Part shown: piece after piece, positions 16,972 to 24,399 of the stretch
Position numbering within the stretch: position 1 is the first letter of the stretch
How the letters are laid out: each line of letters opens with the position of its first letter
Made by a program: the position numbers and the translations under genes
Source of the DNA: Tenggerimyces flavus
GTDB lineage: Bacteria; Actinomycetota; Actinomycetes; Propionibacteriales; Actinopolymorphaceae
Reading direction: 5' to 3'
DNA length: 64,000 bases
Assembly: GCF_016907715.1 (NCBI RefSeq)
Contig: NZ_JAFBCM010000001.1
Span: 3,162,001 to 3,226,000, forward strand
Notes under the pieces: model-generated
Databases searched by the model: none
Told to the model about the DNA's origin: nothing
What the model saw: only the letters and a program-made list of their open reading frames with translations

Positions 16972-17107
16972 GAGAGCTCCTTGTGCGGATCGCTGGTGAG
17001 GGGGACAGACACCCCGACCGGCAACGAGGAGCGGTGAAAGAGGAGCTCAGCCCAAGCTGACCCCGACGGCACCGCTGTGCCGGCCGGGGCGAGGAAATCG
17101 CTGAGCT
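16972..17107 (-). promoter_or_regulatory. structured leader of srmL with mutually exclusive pairings (candidate riboswitch or attenuator)
   Basis: Read on the gene's strand, the leader can form three structures. GAGCTCCT (17048-17041) is the exact complement of AGGAGCTC (16981-16974), which holds the Shine-Dalgarno. The overlapping GCTGAGCT (17051-17044) is the exact complement of AGCTCAGC (17107-17100) upstream. Between them, 17061-17089 form a strong CCCCGG...CCGGGG-type hairpin, and 17047-17060 a small TCAGC/GCTGA one. The first two pairings cannot coexist, so the ribosome binding site is either free or hidden. No known riboswitch class or T-box sequence is recognised. Confidence 0.55.
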
Positions 17108-17174
17108 ACAGGACTCATGCCCGCAAGAGTACGTGACCACCACCAGGACGCGCTATCCCCTGGCCGACCTCGAC

Positions 17175-18281
17175 TCAGAACCTCCAGTGCCAGCCGGTGT
17201 CGGGGCCGTAGTCGCCGTGCAGGTGGGCGGACTGGGTCTGCTCGAGGGCGAAGTCGTCGGCCAGGGTGAGGATCGTGCCGCGGCCTTCCAGCTTGAACAC
17301 CCAGGCTGGCGGGAGGGCGGTCTCGCCGTGCAGGGTGCCGAGCAGGTTGCCGGCGATCGAGCCGGTCGAGTCGGCGTCCCCGCTGTGGTTGACGGCCAGC
17401 AGCAGTGCGTCGCGGAACTGCATCGGCTCGAGGTAGACCATCGCGCAGTACAGACCGATCGCGAGCGCCTCCTCCGCGATCCAGCCGCCGCCGAGCTGTT
17501 CGACCTGCTCCGCCGACGGAGTACCGGCCGAGGCAGCAGCCACGGCGGCGTCGACCGCCTTCAAGGTCTCCTCGTGGTGCTCATACGTCACCAGGATCGC
17601 CCGAGCACGATCCACCGCCTCGGCCAGCGACGACCCCTCGACCAGGCACCGGATGATCGCCGCGAACATCCCCGCGGCCAGATAGCCCGTCGGATGCCCG
17701 TGCGTCAGCACCGCGCACTCGATCGCGTACTGGAAGCACCGCTCCGGGCTGTCGTACGGCCGCGGCGCGATCAGCCCGAACGGCGCCGAACGCATCACCG
17801 CCCCGCAGCCCTTGGAGTCCGGGTTCACCGGATCCTTCAACGTCCCCGTTCGCCCACTCCGCAGCCCGGACAGGCAGGCGTTCCCCGGAGCCCGCTGCGC
17901 GTACAGCCACGACTCCCGCCCCAGCCACCCCACGACATCGGCGGGCGGCGAGGACCGCTCCTGCGTCGCCAGCCAGCCCAGGTACGACCGGCGCACCTGT
18001 GAAGGCTCGTGGTTGACGCCGCGGTCCCACCGGAGCGAGGCACGGATCATCCCCTCGACCGTGAACAGCGTCATCTGCGTGTCGTCCGTCACCAGCCCAG
18101 AGGTCAGCTCGACCACGCCAGCTGGCCCGTGCCGCGACCGGATCTCAGACAGGGATAAGAACTCCACCGGCGCGCCCAAGGCGTCGCCGAGAGCGCCGCC
18201 CAGCAGGCAGCCGCGGACGCGGGACCGGTACGCCTCGTGCTCGGCGCGGGTCCAGGTGCTGAACGAAGGTCGTGTCGTCAT
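17175..18281 (-). CDS. ADP-ribosylglycohydrolase (DraG family)
   Basis: 368 residues. Removes ADP-ribose from proteins or small molecules with two metal ions. Signature segments: RGCLLGGALGDALGAPVEF (about 23), VTDDTQMTLF with the metal-binding DDT (about 64), and NHSGDADSTGSIAGNLLG with the second D-x-D-S/T set (about 305). Length fits the family. The ATG is at 18279-18281. A partner ADP-ribosyltransferase is not seen in the window. The gene precedes srmL on the same strand but the srmL leader separates them, so shared transcription is uncertain. Confidence 0.92.
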   Translation of the reverse strand: MTTRPSFSTWTRAEHEAYRSRVRGCLLGGALGDALGAPVEFLSLSEIRSRHGPAGVVELTSGLVTDDTQMTLFTVEGMIRASLRWDRGVNHEPSQVRRSYLGWLATQERSSPPADVVGWLGRESWLYAQRAPGNACLSGLRSGRTGTLKDPVNPDSKGCGAVMRSAPFGLIAPRPYDSPERCFQYAIECAVLTHGHPTGYLAAGMFAAIIRCLVEGSSLAEAVDRARAILVTYEHHEETLKAVDAAVAAASAGTPSAEQVEQLGGGWIAEEALAIGLYCAMVYLEPMQFRDALLLAVNHSGDADSTGSIAGNLLGTLHGETALPPAWVFKLEGRGTILTLADDFALEQTQSAHLHGDYGPDTGWHWRF

Positions 18282-18452
18282 GGCACCGATCCTGCCGCAC
18301 CGACTCCACCCAGGCATCTGACCAGGGTGAGGAACGCGAATGTAACCAGGGGTACTCCTCCCCGAGGGGGAGAAGCACCCAGCAAAACTCGGCCGTGAGG
18401 TCCACAAGACGGGCACGCGAGCGCAATAGCGTGGTGGCCAGGAGGTGACACC

Positions 18453-19394
18453 GTGTCGCGAATCGTGGCCACCAGGCTGAGCAAGCGCTTCGGCGCGAAA
18501 CGTGCCGTGGACGATCTGTCGTTCCACGTCGAGCCGGGCGTCGTCACCGGCTTCCTGGGCCCGAACGGAGCCGGCAAGTCGACGACGATGCGGCTGATGC
18601 TGCGGCTCGACCACGGCGAGGGCCAGACGTTGTTCGACGGCAAGCCGTACGACCAGCTGAGCCATCCCATGCGCCACGTCGGCGCGGTGCTCGAGGCGAA
18701 AGCCTTCCACCCGACAAGGAGCGCCCGCGACCACCTGCTGATGCTGGCCTCCGCCAACGCCATCCCGGGTAAGCGCGTCGACGAGGTCATCGAGTACGTC
18801 GGTCTGCGCGAGGTCGCGAAGGCCAAGCCGAAGTCGTTCTCGCTCGGCATGGGCCAGCGCCTCGGTCTTGCGGTCGCGCTGCTCGGCGACCCGCACACGC
18901 TGATCCTCGACGAGCCCGCCAACGGTCTCGACCCGCAGGGCATCACCTGGCTGCGCAACTTCCTCAAGTCGTACGCCTCGCAGGGCCGAGCGGTCTTCGT
19001 CTCCAGCCACCTGCTCGCCGAGATGGCGCTGATGGCCGACAACCTCGTGGTGATCGGCCGCGGCAAGCTCATCGCGACCGGCTCGGTGGACACGTTCATC
19101 CAGCAGGCGTCCGGCACGACGGTCCTCGTCAGGTCCACGGAGAACGGCCGCCTCGCCGACGTCCTCAGCCAGAGCGGCGCCAAGATCACGAACGACGACA
19201 CCGGCGCGCTCCTCGCCACCGAGATCGACCAGGCCAACGTCGGCGAGCTCGCGTTCCAGGCCGGCATCGTGCTGCACGAGCTGACGACGAAGGTCGCGAC
19301 GCTCGAGGAGGCGTTCCTCGAAGCGACCGAGGGCAGCGAGGAGTTCATCGCGCAACTGGGCGGAACCGCCGCGCTGGAAGGGATCGACCGATGA
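18453..19394 (+). CDS. ABC transporter ATP-binding protein
   Basis: 313 residues; an ABC-2 type exporter ATPase. Walker A is GPNGAGKST (about 39), the Q-loop region LRLDHGEG, the signature SLGMGQRLGLAVAL, Walker B TLILDEPANGLDP, and the switch His in FVSSHLLAEM. The C-terminal 90 residues carry the usual DrrA-like extension. The GTG start follows AGGAGG by seven bases. Its stop overlaps the start of the permease gene, so both subunits are made together. The cargo is unknown; such pairs often export antibiotics or lipids. Confidence 0.94.
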   Translation: MSRIVATRLSKRFGAKRAVDDLSFHVEPGVVTGFLGPNGAGKSTTMRLMLRLDHGEGQTLFDGKPYDQLSHPMRHVGAVLEAKAFHPTRSARDHLLMLASANAIPGKRVDEVIEYVGLREVAKAKPKSFSLGMGQRLGLAVALLGDPHTLILDEPANGLDPQGITWLRNFLKSYASQGRAVFVSSHLLAEMALMADNLVVIGRGKLIATGSVDTFIQQASGTTVLVRSTENGRLADVLSQSGAKITNDDTGALLATEIDQANVGELAFQAGIVLHELTTKVATLEEAFLEATEGSEEFIAQLGGTAALEGIDR

Positions 19395-20191
19395 TCGACG
19401 CACTGCGGTACGAGTGGGTTCGCCTGCGCACGTTGCGCTCCACGTTCTGGCTCACCGGCGCGGGCCTGTTCCTGAGCTTCGCGGTCGCCGGCGCCGTCGC
19501 GTACTTCACCCGCAACAGCGGCTCCGACGTCGGCACCACCGGGATCATCCTCACCGGCGGGATCCCGTTCAGCCCGCTGCCGCTGGTCGCGATCTTCATG
19601 GGCCTGATCGGCGTGCTCGCGTTCGGCCACGAGTACCGGCACGGAACGATCCTCAGCACGCTCGCCGCGGTGCCGCGGCGCAGCCGGCTCGTGGTCGCCA
19701 AGCTGCTGGTCGTCGCGGTCTGGTCCCTCGTCACCGCGATCCTCAGCGTGCTGCTCAACTGGGGCATCGGCAGCCTGCTCGGTGAGACGGTGTCGCTCAC
19801 CAACGACGCCGTGCTGCCGGCGATGATCGGCTACGTCCTGTACGTCGGGCTCTGGGGCGTGCTCGGGCTCGGCCTCGCCGCGCTGTTCCGCAACCTCCCG
19901 GTCGCGATCGTGATCATCCTCGTCGTCCCGCTGATGGTGGAGCCGATCCTCAGCGCGCTCGCGCTGCTGCCGGCGCTGGAGGACGTGCGCGGCGCGTTCC
20001 ACTACCTGCCGTTCAGCTCGGGCGCGCGGATGGCGAACCTGTTCGACGTGAGCTCGATCGCTGGCGCCGAGGGCCAGGCCACCCCGCTGGGCGAGGAGCC
20101 GTCGCGCTCGGTGAGCGGCCTCACGTTCACGGCCTGGATCGCGGCGATCTTCCTCCCGGCCTGGATCCTGTTCAAGCGCCGCGACGCCTAG
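19391..20191 (+). CDS. ABC-2 type transporter permease
   Basis: 266 residues with six predicted membrane helices, the first starting at residue 22 (FWLTGAGLFLSFAVAGAVA). FGHEYRHGTILSTLAAVPRR is the conserved cytoplasmic loop of ABC-2 permeases that contacts the ATPase. The ATG overlaps the ATPase stop (ATGA). The large loop between the last two helices (about 205-240) is polar. It forms the membrane half of the exporter with the preceding gene product. Confidence 0.92.
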   Translation: MIDALRYEWVRLRTLRSTFWLTGAGLFLSFAVAGAVAYFTRNSGSDVGTTGIILTGGIPFSPLPLVAIFMGLIGVLAFGHEYRHGTILSTLAAVPRRSRLVVAKLLVVAVWSLVTAILSVLLNWGIGSLLGETVSLTNDAVLPAMIGYVLYVGLWGVLGLGLAALFRNLPVAIVIILVVPLMVEPILSALALLPALEDVRGAFHYLPFSSGARMANLFDVSSIAGAEGQATPLGEEPSRSVSGLTFTAWIAAIFLPAWILFKRRDA

Positions 20192-20237
20192 GTGAGACGA
20201 TCGGGCTCCTAGGTACGCACAACAGGAGGAACCCGGC

Positions 20238-21662
20238 GTGGCAATGGTGCCCAGCGTCTCGTACTCGATCACGGTCCGGCTCGAGGTGCCGGCACGCGGG
20301 AGCGCGGTGAGCGACCTCACGTCGGCCGTCGAACGAGCCGGCGGAACGATCACCGCGCTCGACGTCACGGCGTCCGGGCACGAACGGCTGCGGATAGACG
20401 TGACCTGCGCCGCGACCGACACCGCGCACGCCGACCGGCTGGTCGAGGTGCTGCGAGCGGTCGACGGCGTAACGATCCACAAGGTCTCCGACCGTACGTT
20501 CCTCATGCACCTCGGCGGCAAGATCGAGATGCAGTCCAAGCACCCGATCCGCAACCGTGACGACCTCTCGATGATCTACACCCCGGGCGTCGCGCGGGTG
20601 TCGATGGCGATCGCGGCGAACCCGGAGGACGCCCGCCGGCTGACGATCAAGCGCAACACGGTCGCGGTCGTCACCGACGGGTCTGCGGTGCTCGGGCTCG
20701 GCAACATCGGCCCGCAGGCCGCGCTGCCGGTGATGGAGGGCAAGGCGGCGCTGTTCAAGCGGTTCGCCGGCATCGACGCCTGGCCGATCTGCCTGGATAC
20801 CCAGGACGTCGACACGATCGTCGAGGTCGTTCGCGCGATCGCGCCCGGGTTCGCCGGCATCAACCTCGAGGACATCTCCGCGCCGCGCTGCTTCGAGGTC
20901 GAACGCCGCCTGCGCGACCTGCTCGACATCCCTGTCTTCCACGACGACCAGCACGGCACCGCGATCGTGGTTCTCGGGGCACTGACGAACGCGCTCCGCA
21001 TCGTCGGCAAGAAGCTGTCCGACGTACGCCTGGTCATGTCCGGTGCCGGCGCCGCGGGCACGGCGATCCTCAAGGTGCTGATCGCGGCCGGTGCGCAGGA
21101 CGTCGTCGTCGCCGACGTGGACGGCGTGATCCACGCCGGCCGGACCGGCCTGGGTACGGAGCTGCGCTGGATCGCCGAACACACCAACCAGGCGCAGTAC
21201 ACCGGCGACCTGCGCGGCGCGGTCGCCGGCGCGGACGTCTTCGTCGGCGTCTCGGCGCCGAACATCCTCACCGGCGCCGACATCGCCACGATGGCGCCCG
21301 ACGCGGTCGTGTTCGCGCTCGCCAACCCCGACCCCGAGGTCGACCCTTCCGCCGCGCGCGAGCACGCGACCGTCGTCGCGACCGGGCGCAGTGACTACCC
21401 GAACCAGATCAACAACGTGCTCGCGTTCCCCGGCGTCTTCCGCGGCCTGCTGGACGCGCACAGCAAAGAGGTACGGGAGAGCATGCTGATCGCGGCCGCG
21501 CACGCGATCGCGGGCGTGGTCACCGACGAGGAGCTGAACCCGAACTACATCGTGCCGAGCGTGTTCCACCCGGACGTGCACAACGCGGTGGCGACGGCCG
21601 TACGGGACGCGGTGGCCGCAGCTGGCGTCGGTGCGCCCCCGGCTCAGGACGGCTCTCTCTGA
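20238..21662 (+). CDS. NAD(P)-dependent malic enzyme with N-terminal ACT domain
   Basis: 474 residues. Decarboxylates malate to pyruvate. Residues 8-85 form an ACT domain (ITVRLEVPARGSAVSDL), a likely amino-acid or effector sensor. The malic enzyme domain opens with MIYTPGVARV (catalytic Tyr), contains the lysine region TDGSAVLGLGNIGP...GKAALFKRFAG, the metal site NLEDISAPRCFEVE and DDQHGTA, and the nucleotide fold VMSGAGAAGTA. Starts at GTG 20238, seven bases after AGGAGGA. The stop codon abuts the VanZ gene. Feeds pyruvate or NADPH to metabolism from the TCA cycle. Confidence 0.95.
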   Translation: MAMVPSVSYSITVRLEVPARGSAVSDLTSAVERAGGTITALDVTASGHERLRIDVTCAATDTAHADRLVEVLRAVDGVTIHKVSDRTFLMHLGGKIEMQSKHPIRNRDDLSMIYTPGVARVSMAIAANPEDARRLTIKRNTVAVVTDGSAVLGLGNIGPQAALPVMEGKAALFKRFAGIDAWPICLDTQDVDTIVEVVRAIAPGFAGINLEDISAPRCFEVERRLRDLLDIPVFHDDQHGTAIVVLGALTNALRIVGKKLSDVRLVMSGAGAAGTAILKVLIAAGAQDVVVADVDGVIHAGRTGLGTELRWIAEHTNQAQYTGDLRGAVAGADVFVGVSAPNILTGADIATMAPDAVVFALANPDPEVDPSAAREHATVVATGRSDYPNQINNVLAFPGVFRGLLDAHSKEVRESMLIAAAHAIAGVVTDEELNPNYIVPSVFHPDVHNAVATAVRDAVAAAGVGAPPAQDGSL

Positions 21663-22027
21663 GCGCCGCCTGGCCGCGGTGGCTGCTGTTCGGCGTCGCG
21701 TGCGCCGGGCAGTTGTTCGTTGTGTACTGGCCGGGGTCGCCCGGCCCGGGGCTGTTCCCGTACTCGGACAAGCTCGTGCACCTTGGGGTGTTCGGGCTGG
21801 TCGCGTTCCTCGGCCGCTGGGTCGGGATTCGTTCGCTGTGGCTCGGGGTCGTTTTGGTCGCGCACGCCATTCTCAGCGAGGTCATCCAGGCGACGCTGCT
21901 GCCGGCGCGGTCCGGCGATCCCCTGGATGCGCTGGCCGACATCGTCGGCGTGGGTCTCGGTTTGGTGGTCGCCGCGGCAATCTCCGGTCGGTCTCTGGGC
22001 GAAGAGGGCCCGAACACGGGAAACTAG
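21659..22027 (+). CDS. VanZ-like membrane protein
   Basis: About 120 residues with three or four short helices. Conserved VanZ features: SDKLVHLGVFGLVAFLG, then HAILSEVIQATLLPAR, then GDPLDALADIVGVGLG. The start is uncertain. A TTG at 21713 begins inside the first helix, while the in-frame CTG at 21659 overlaps the malic enzyme stop (CTGA) and would restore a complete first helix (WPRWLLFGVACAGQL). I favour the upstream, translationally coupled start. VanZ homologues are linked to glycopeptide tolerance but most are uncharacterised. Confidence 0.7.
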   Translation: MSAAWPRWLLFGVACAGQLFVVYWPGSPGPGLFPYSDKLVHLGVFGLVAFLGRWVGIRSLWLGVVLVAHAILSEVIQATLLPARSGDPLDALADIVGVGLGLVVAAAISGRSLGEEGPNTGN

Positions 22028-22031
22028 ACAC

Positions 22032-22586
22032 ATGAACGGTGTGGCGTTGACCGGGCGGCTGCTCGTCGCGACGCCGATGCTGCGTGACCCGAACTTCGTC
22101 CGCACCGTGATCCTCGTGCTCGACCACGACGGCGACGGCACGCTGGGCGTGGTGGTGAACCGCCCGACCGAGATGCCGGTGACGTCTGTCCTGGCGCCGT
22201 GGAACGAGTTCGTGTCCGCGCCGGACGTGCTGTTCGAGGGCGGCCCGGTCGCGACCGACTCGGCGCTGGCGCTGGCGGAGGTGCCGAAGGGCGCGGAACC
22301 GTTGGGCTGGCGGCGGCTGTACGGGCGGCTCGGCCTGGTCGACCTGGACGCTCCGCCGGAGCTGCTGACCGGGCTGCACGGGATGCGCGTGTTCGCCGGT
22401 TACTCGGGGTGGTCGCCGGGACAGCTGGAGTCGGAGATCACCGACGGCGGCTGGTACGTGGTCGACGCGGAGCCGGACGACCCGTTCTCGACCGACCCCT
22501 CGAGTCTGTGGCGGCGGGTGTTGCGGCGGCAGCGCGACGAGCTGGCCCTGGTGGCGACGTTCCCCGACGACCCGGCGATGAACTGA
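22032..22586 (+). CDS. YqgE/AlgH family protein
   Basis: 184 residues, full length for the family. The opening GRLLVATPMLRDPNFVRTVI is followed by LDHDGDGTLGVVVNRPTE, FEGGPV and GYSGWSPGQLESEI, all hallmark segments. The family is widespread; its biochemical role is unsettled. The ATG lies four bases after the VanZ stop, so it is probably the last gene of the malic enzyme-VanZ-AlgH unit. A large inverted repeat begins 38 bases after its stop and could end the transcript. Confidence 0.93.
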   Translation: MNGVALTGRLLVATPMLRDPNFVRTVILVLDHDGDGTLGVVVNRPTEMPVTSVLAPWNEFVSAPDVLFEGGPVATDSALALAEVPKGAEPLGWRRLYGRLGLVDLDAPPELLTGLHGMRVFAGYSGWSPGQLESEITDGGWYVVDAEPDDPFSTDPSSLWRRVLRRQRDELALVATFPDDPAMN

Positions 22587-22624
22587 GGGCTCCGGTCCCG
22601 CTCCCACCCGGCTCCTCGACGCCT

Positions 22625-22700
22625 GTGATCATGAACGTGATCGTGAAGGCGAACTGGTCGTATACGACGGGTTGGGCTTCATGATCACGTTCATGATCAC
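22625..22700. repeat. long hairpin element, copy 1 (GTGATCATGAACGTGATC family)
   Basis: A 24-base left arm (22625-22648) and right arm (22677-22700) are complementary at 23 of 24 positions. Each arm contains TGATCATGAACGTGATC or its complement. The 28-base loop holds a perfect palindrome TCGTATACGA (22658-22667). The element sits 38 bases after the algH stop and has a close relative at 28212-28286. Confidence 0.8.
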
Positions 22701-22732
22701 GGGCGGGTGGGCCGAGGGTTTGGGCCGGGGTT

Positions 22733-22757
22733 TTGGATGAAGGGCACCTTCATCCAA
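22733..22757. repeat. short palindromic repeat, AATGAAGG family variant
   Basis: TTGGATGAAGG (22733-22743) and CCTTCATCCAA (22747-22757) form perfect 11-base arms around GCA. It is a G/C variant of the TTGAATGAAGG family found at 23175, 23205, 41400 and 41426. Confidence 0.75.
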
Positions 22758-22907
22758 GGTCACGGGTGCTGCGCTTCCCATCGTCGAGTGCTGAGTGGCT
22801 CATGTTCTCGGCGAAGCTCTTCTGGGTCTGGTGCTGTTTGGTGCGGTCCTCGATGAGATCTCTTCGGGGGTTGGTGCTCTCGGGGTCTGTGGCGGCGGTC
22901 GATTTTG

Positions 22908-23022
22908 GTGGCCGGTCCGGGGCGCGTCAAGGGCGTCGTTTGGGCGGCGCTTCGCGCGGATTTGGCAAACGACGTCGCTTCGCGACCGCGGAGCGGCCCT
23001 TGACTCGCCCCGGCCCGGCCAC
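22908..23022. repeat. nested inverted repeat (cruciform-like or structured RNA)
   Basis: Outer arms of 27 bases (22908-22934 and 22996-23022) match at 25 positions, with GGGGCG and CAAGGGC as key blocks. Inside lie GTCGTTTG/CAAACGAC (22935-22942, 22966-22973) and a second hairpin GTCGC/GCGAC (22974-22978, 22982-22986). The arrangement is a closing stem with two internal hairpins. It may be a miniature mobile element or a noncoding RNA. Confidence 0.65.
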
Positions 23023-23174
23023 CTGTTTTTCACGCGCCGCCCCCGGCCCCCGGAACAGGTGTCCCGGGGGAGGTTCCTTCTTGCTGGGGTTGGCTGCCGT
23101 GCTGAGGTCGCTCGTGGGTTCCCCCGGGTTCTTGTGGTGGCGATGAAGCCGGGTGGTTCCGTCCGCCCCTGGGT

Positions 23175-23229
23175 TTGAATGAAGGGCACCTTCATTCAAT
23201 AGGTTCGAATGAAGGTGCCCTTCATTCAA
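23175..23229. repeat. two AATGAAGG palindromes in inverted order
   Basis: Copy one (23175-23199) has arms TTGAATGAAGG and CCTTCATTCAA around GCA. Copy two (23205-23229) has AATGAAGG and CCTTCATT around TGC, so it is the first copy flipped. They lie between the cruciform and the DUF3039 gene, whose start is 43 bases further on. Confidence 0.8.
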
Positions 23230-23271
23230 CTGGTCGGCTGGCTGTGGCTGAGGTGCCCCTAGAATCACAGG

Positions 23272-23535
23272 ATGAGCACGCAGATGAGCCCCGGTGCCGA
23301 GACGATCGAGGAAACTCGGACGACGCCGTCGCATGGCGACGGCGATCACGAGCGGTTCTCGCACTACGTGCCGAAGGAGAAGCTCGTCGAGGCGATGGTG
23401 ACGGGTACGCCGGTCGTCGCGCTCTGCGGCAAGGTGTGGGTGCCGAGTCGCGATCCGGAGAAGTTCCCGACCTGCCCGGAGTGCAAGGAGATCTGGGAGA
23501 GCATGCCGCCCGGAAAAGACAAGAACAACGACTAA
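23272..23535 (+). CDS. DUF3039 zinc-ribbon-like small protein
   Basis: 87 residues. The first 28 are acidic and probably disordered. The conserved domain starts at RFSHYVPKEKLVEAMVTGTPVVALCG and ends with FPTCPECKEIW; three cysteines (one in ALCGKVWVP, two in CPEC) and perhaps the HY histidine suggest a metal site. DUF3039 is an actinobacterial family often found close to the superfamily II helicase, as here. Exact role unknown. Its stop overlaps, by three bases, the stop of a converging small gene. Confidence 0.9.
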   Translation: MSTQMSPGAETIEETRTTPSHGDGDHERFSHYVPKEKLVEAMVTGTPVVALCGKVWVPSRDPEKFPTCPECKEIWESMPPGKDKNND

Positions 23536-23753
23536 GCGCTCCGGCGTGGGCTCTTCGGTTTGGCGTCCGCCGGCATCCAGCGGCTCGCGTCTTCCCACTC
23601 GGTCCGGCGCGCCCGGTGCGCGCAGAGCGCCTCCCAGGCGTTCCGGCGCGCCTTGTCGCCTGCGAAGCCGGGCAGCAGAGCCATCACCTCGGAGACGAAC
23701 CCCACGGTAGAGGTGACCACGGTACGTGCCACCGGCTTCCGGTCGTTCGACAT
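23532..23753 (-). CDS. small conserved-looking protein of unknown function
   Basis: 73 residues from an ATG with CAGGAG ten bases upstream. A helical stretch (VVTSTVGFVSEVMALLPGF) is followed by a charged segment with tryptophans (NAWEALCAHRARRTEWEDASRWMP). Composition, codon use and ribosome binding site support a real gene. It converges with the DUF3039 gene, the two stop codons sharing bases 23533-23534. No family is recognised. Confidence 0.6.
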   Translation of the reverse strand: MSNDRKPVARTVVTSTVGFVSEVMALLPGFAGDKARRNAWEALCAHRARRTEWEDASRWMPADAKPKSPRRSA

Positions 23754-23901
23754 AGCCCACTCCTGAGGTCCCGCCCTGTGACCTGACACGGACAATCTTG
23801 CACACGCGCTGTTGCGGTGCCGTTACCGGGTCGTCACGGTCGCGCTCCGTACAGGTCGCCCCGCCGCGCCGACGTCGGATCGCTAGGGCAGGCTGGCGGC
23901 C

Positions 23902-24300
23902 ATGGACATCCGCATCCAATGCATCGTCGTCGACTCCGTTGAGCCAGCGCCCCTCGCCGCGTTCTGGGCTGCCGCGCTCGGGTGGCGGGTCACGTTCGAG
24001 AACGAGGTCGAGTCCGTCGTCGAGCCGCCCGAGGGCAGTGGCCTCGAGGACGTCGTTCCTGACCTGCTGTTCGTCCGCAATCCGGACCAGAAGCAGACCA
24101 AGAACCGGCTCCACCTCGACCTGCGCCCGAAGGACCAGAACGCCGAGGTCGACCGGCTGATCGGGCTCGGTGCCAAGCGCGCGGACATCGGCCAGGAGAC
24201 CGTGCGCTGGGTCGTGATGGCCGACCCCGAGGACAACGAGTTCTGCGTCCTGCCGCCCCTTCCCCCGGAAACTCAGGAGCCCGACACTCAAGCGCCCTGA
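23902..24300 (+). CDS. VOC-family protein (glyoxalase-like domain)
   Basis: 132 residues, a single vicinal-oxygen-chelate domain of the glyoxalase_6 type. IRIQCIVVDSVEPAPLAAFWAAAL opens it, DLLFVRNPDQKQTKNRLHLDL gives the conserved core, and VMADPEDNEFCVLP closes it with the usual DPEGNEF-like motif. Small VOC proteins act as isomerases, dioxygenases or resistance binders; this one cannot be assigned. It stands alone between the DUF3039 and helicase genes. Confidence 0.88.
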   Translation: MDIRIQCIVVDSVEPAPLAAFWAAALGWRVTFENEVESVVEPPEGSGLEDVVPDLLFVRNPDQKQTKNRLHLDLRPKDQNAEVDRLIGLGAKRADIGQETVRWVVMADPEDNEFCVLPPLPPETQEPDTQAP

Positions 24301-24399
24301 CCGGCACCTGTCGGCGTCCTCGTCTACCCTGGACGGTGAGTCCGTGCGGCCCCATCGAGCCGCGCGGACCCGTTGTGTACGGACCAGGGAAGGCGCCGC

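Larger units (their letters stand above)
22587..23271. other. gene-free tract rich in palindromes
   Basis: No convincing coding region lies here on either strand. Open frames in the right half show no protein-like composition and arise from GC skew. The tract holds one 76-base hairpin element, three short AATGAAGG-type palindromes and a large nested cruciform, which are listed separately. A further hairpin CACCTGTT/AACAGGTG (23020-23027, 23054-23061) follows the cruciform. Confidence 0.75.

Noticed and set aside
17061..17120. tRNA-like stretch (TGTAGCTCAG) on the minus strand
   Set aside because: It resembles a D-arm, but no anticodon or T-arm can be folded in register, and the bases are better explained by the srmL leader pairings.
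17053..17124. Short leader ORF of about 23 codons upstream of srmL
   Set aside because: It begins with an ATG but has a poor ribosome binding site and no run of one amino acid, so a classical attenuation peptide is not supported.
22733..23178. Two overlapping plus-strand open frames in the palindrome-rich tract
   Set aside because: They read through inverted repeats, show no codon bias like real neighbours, and have no ribosome binding site.
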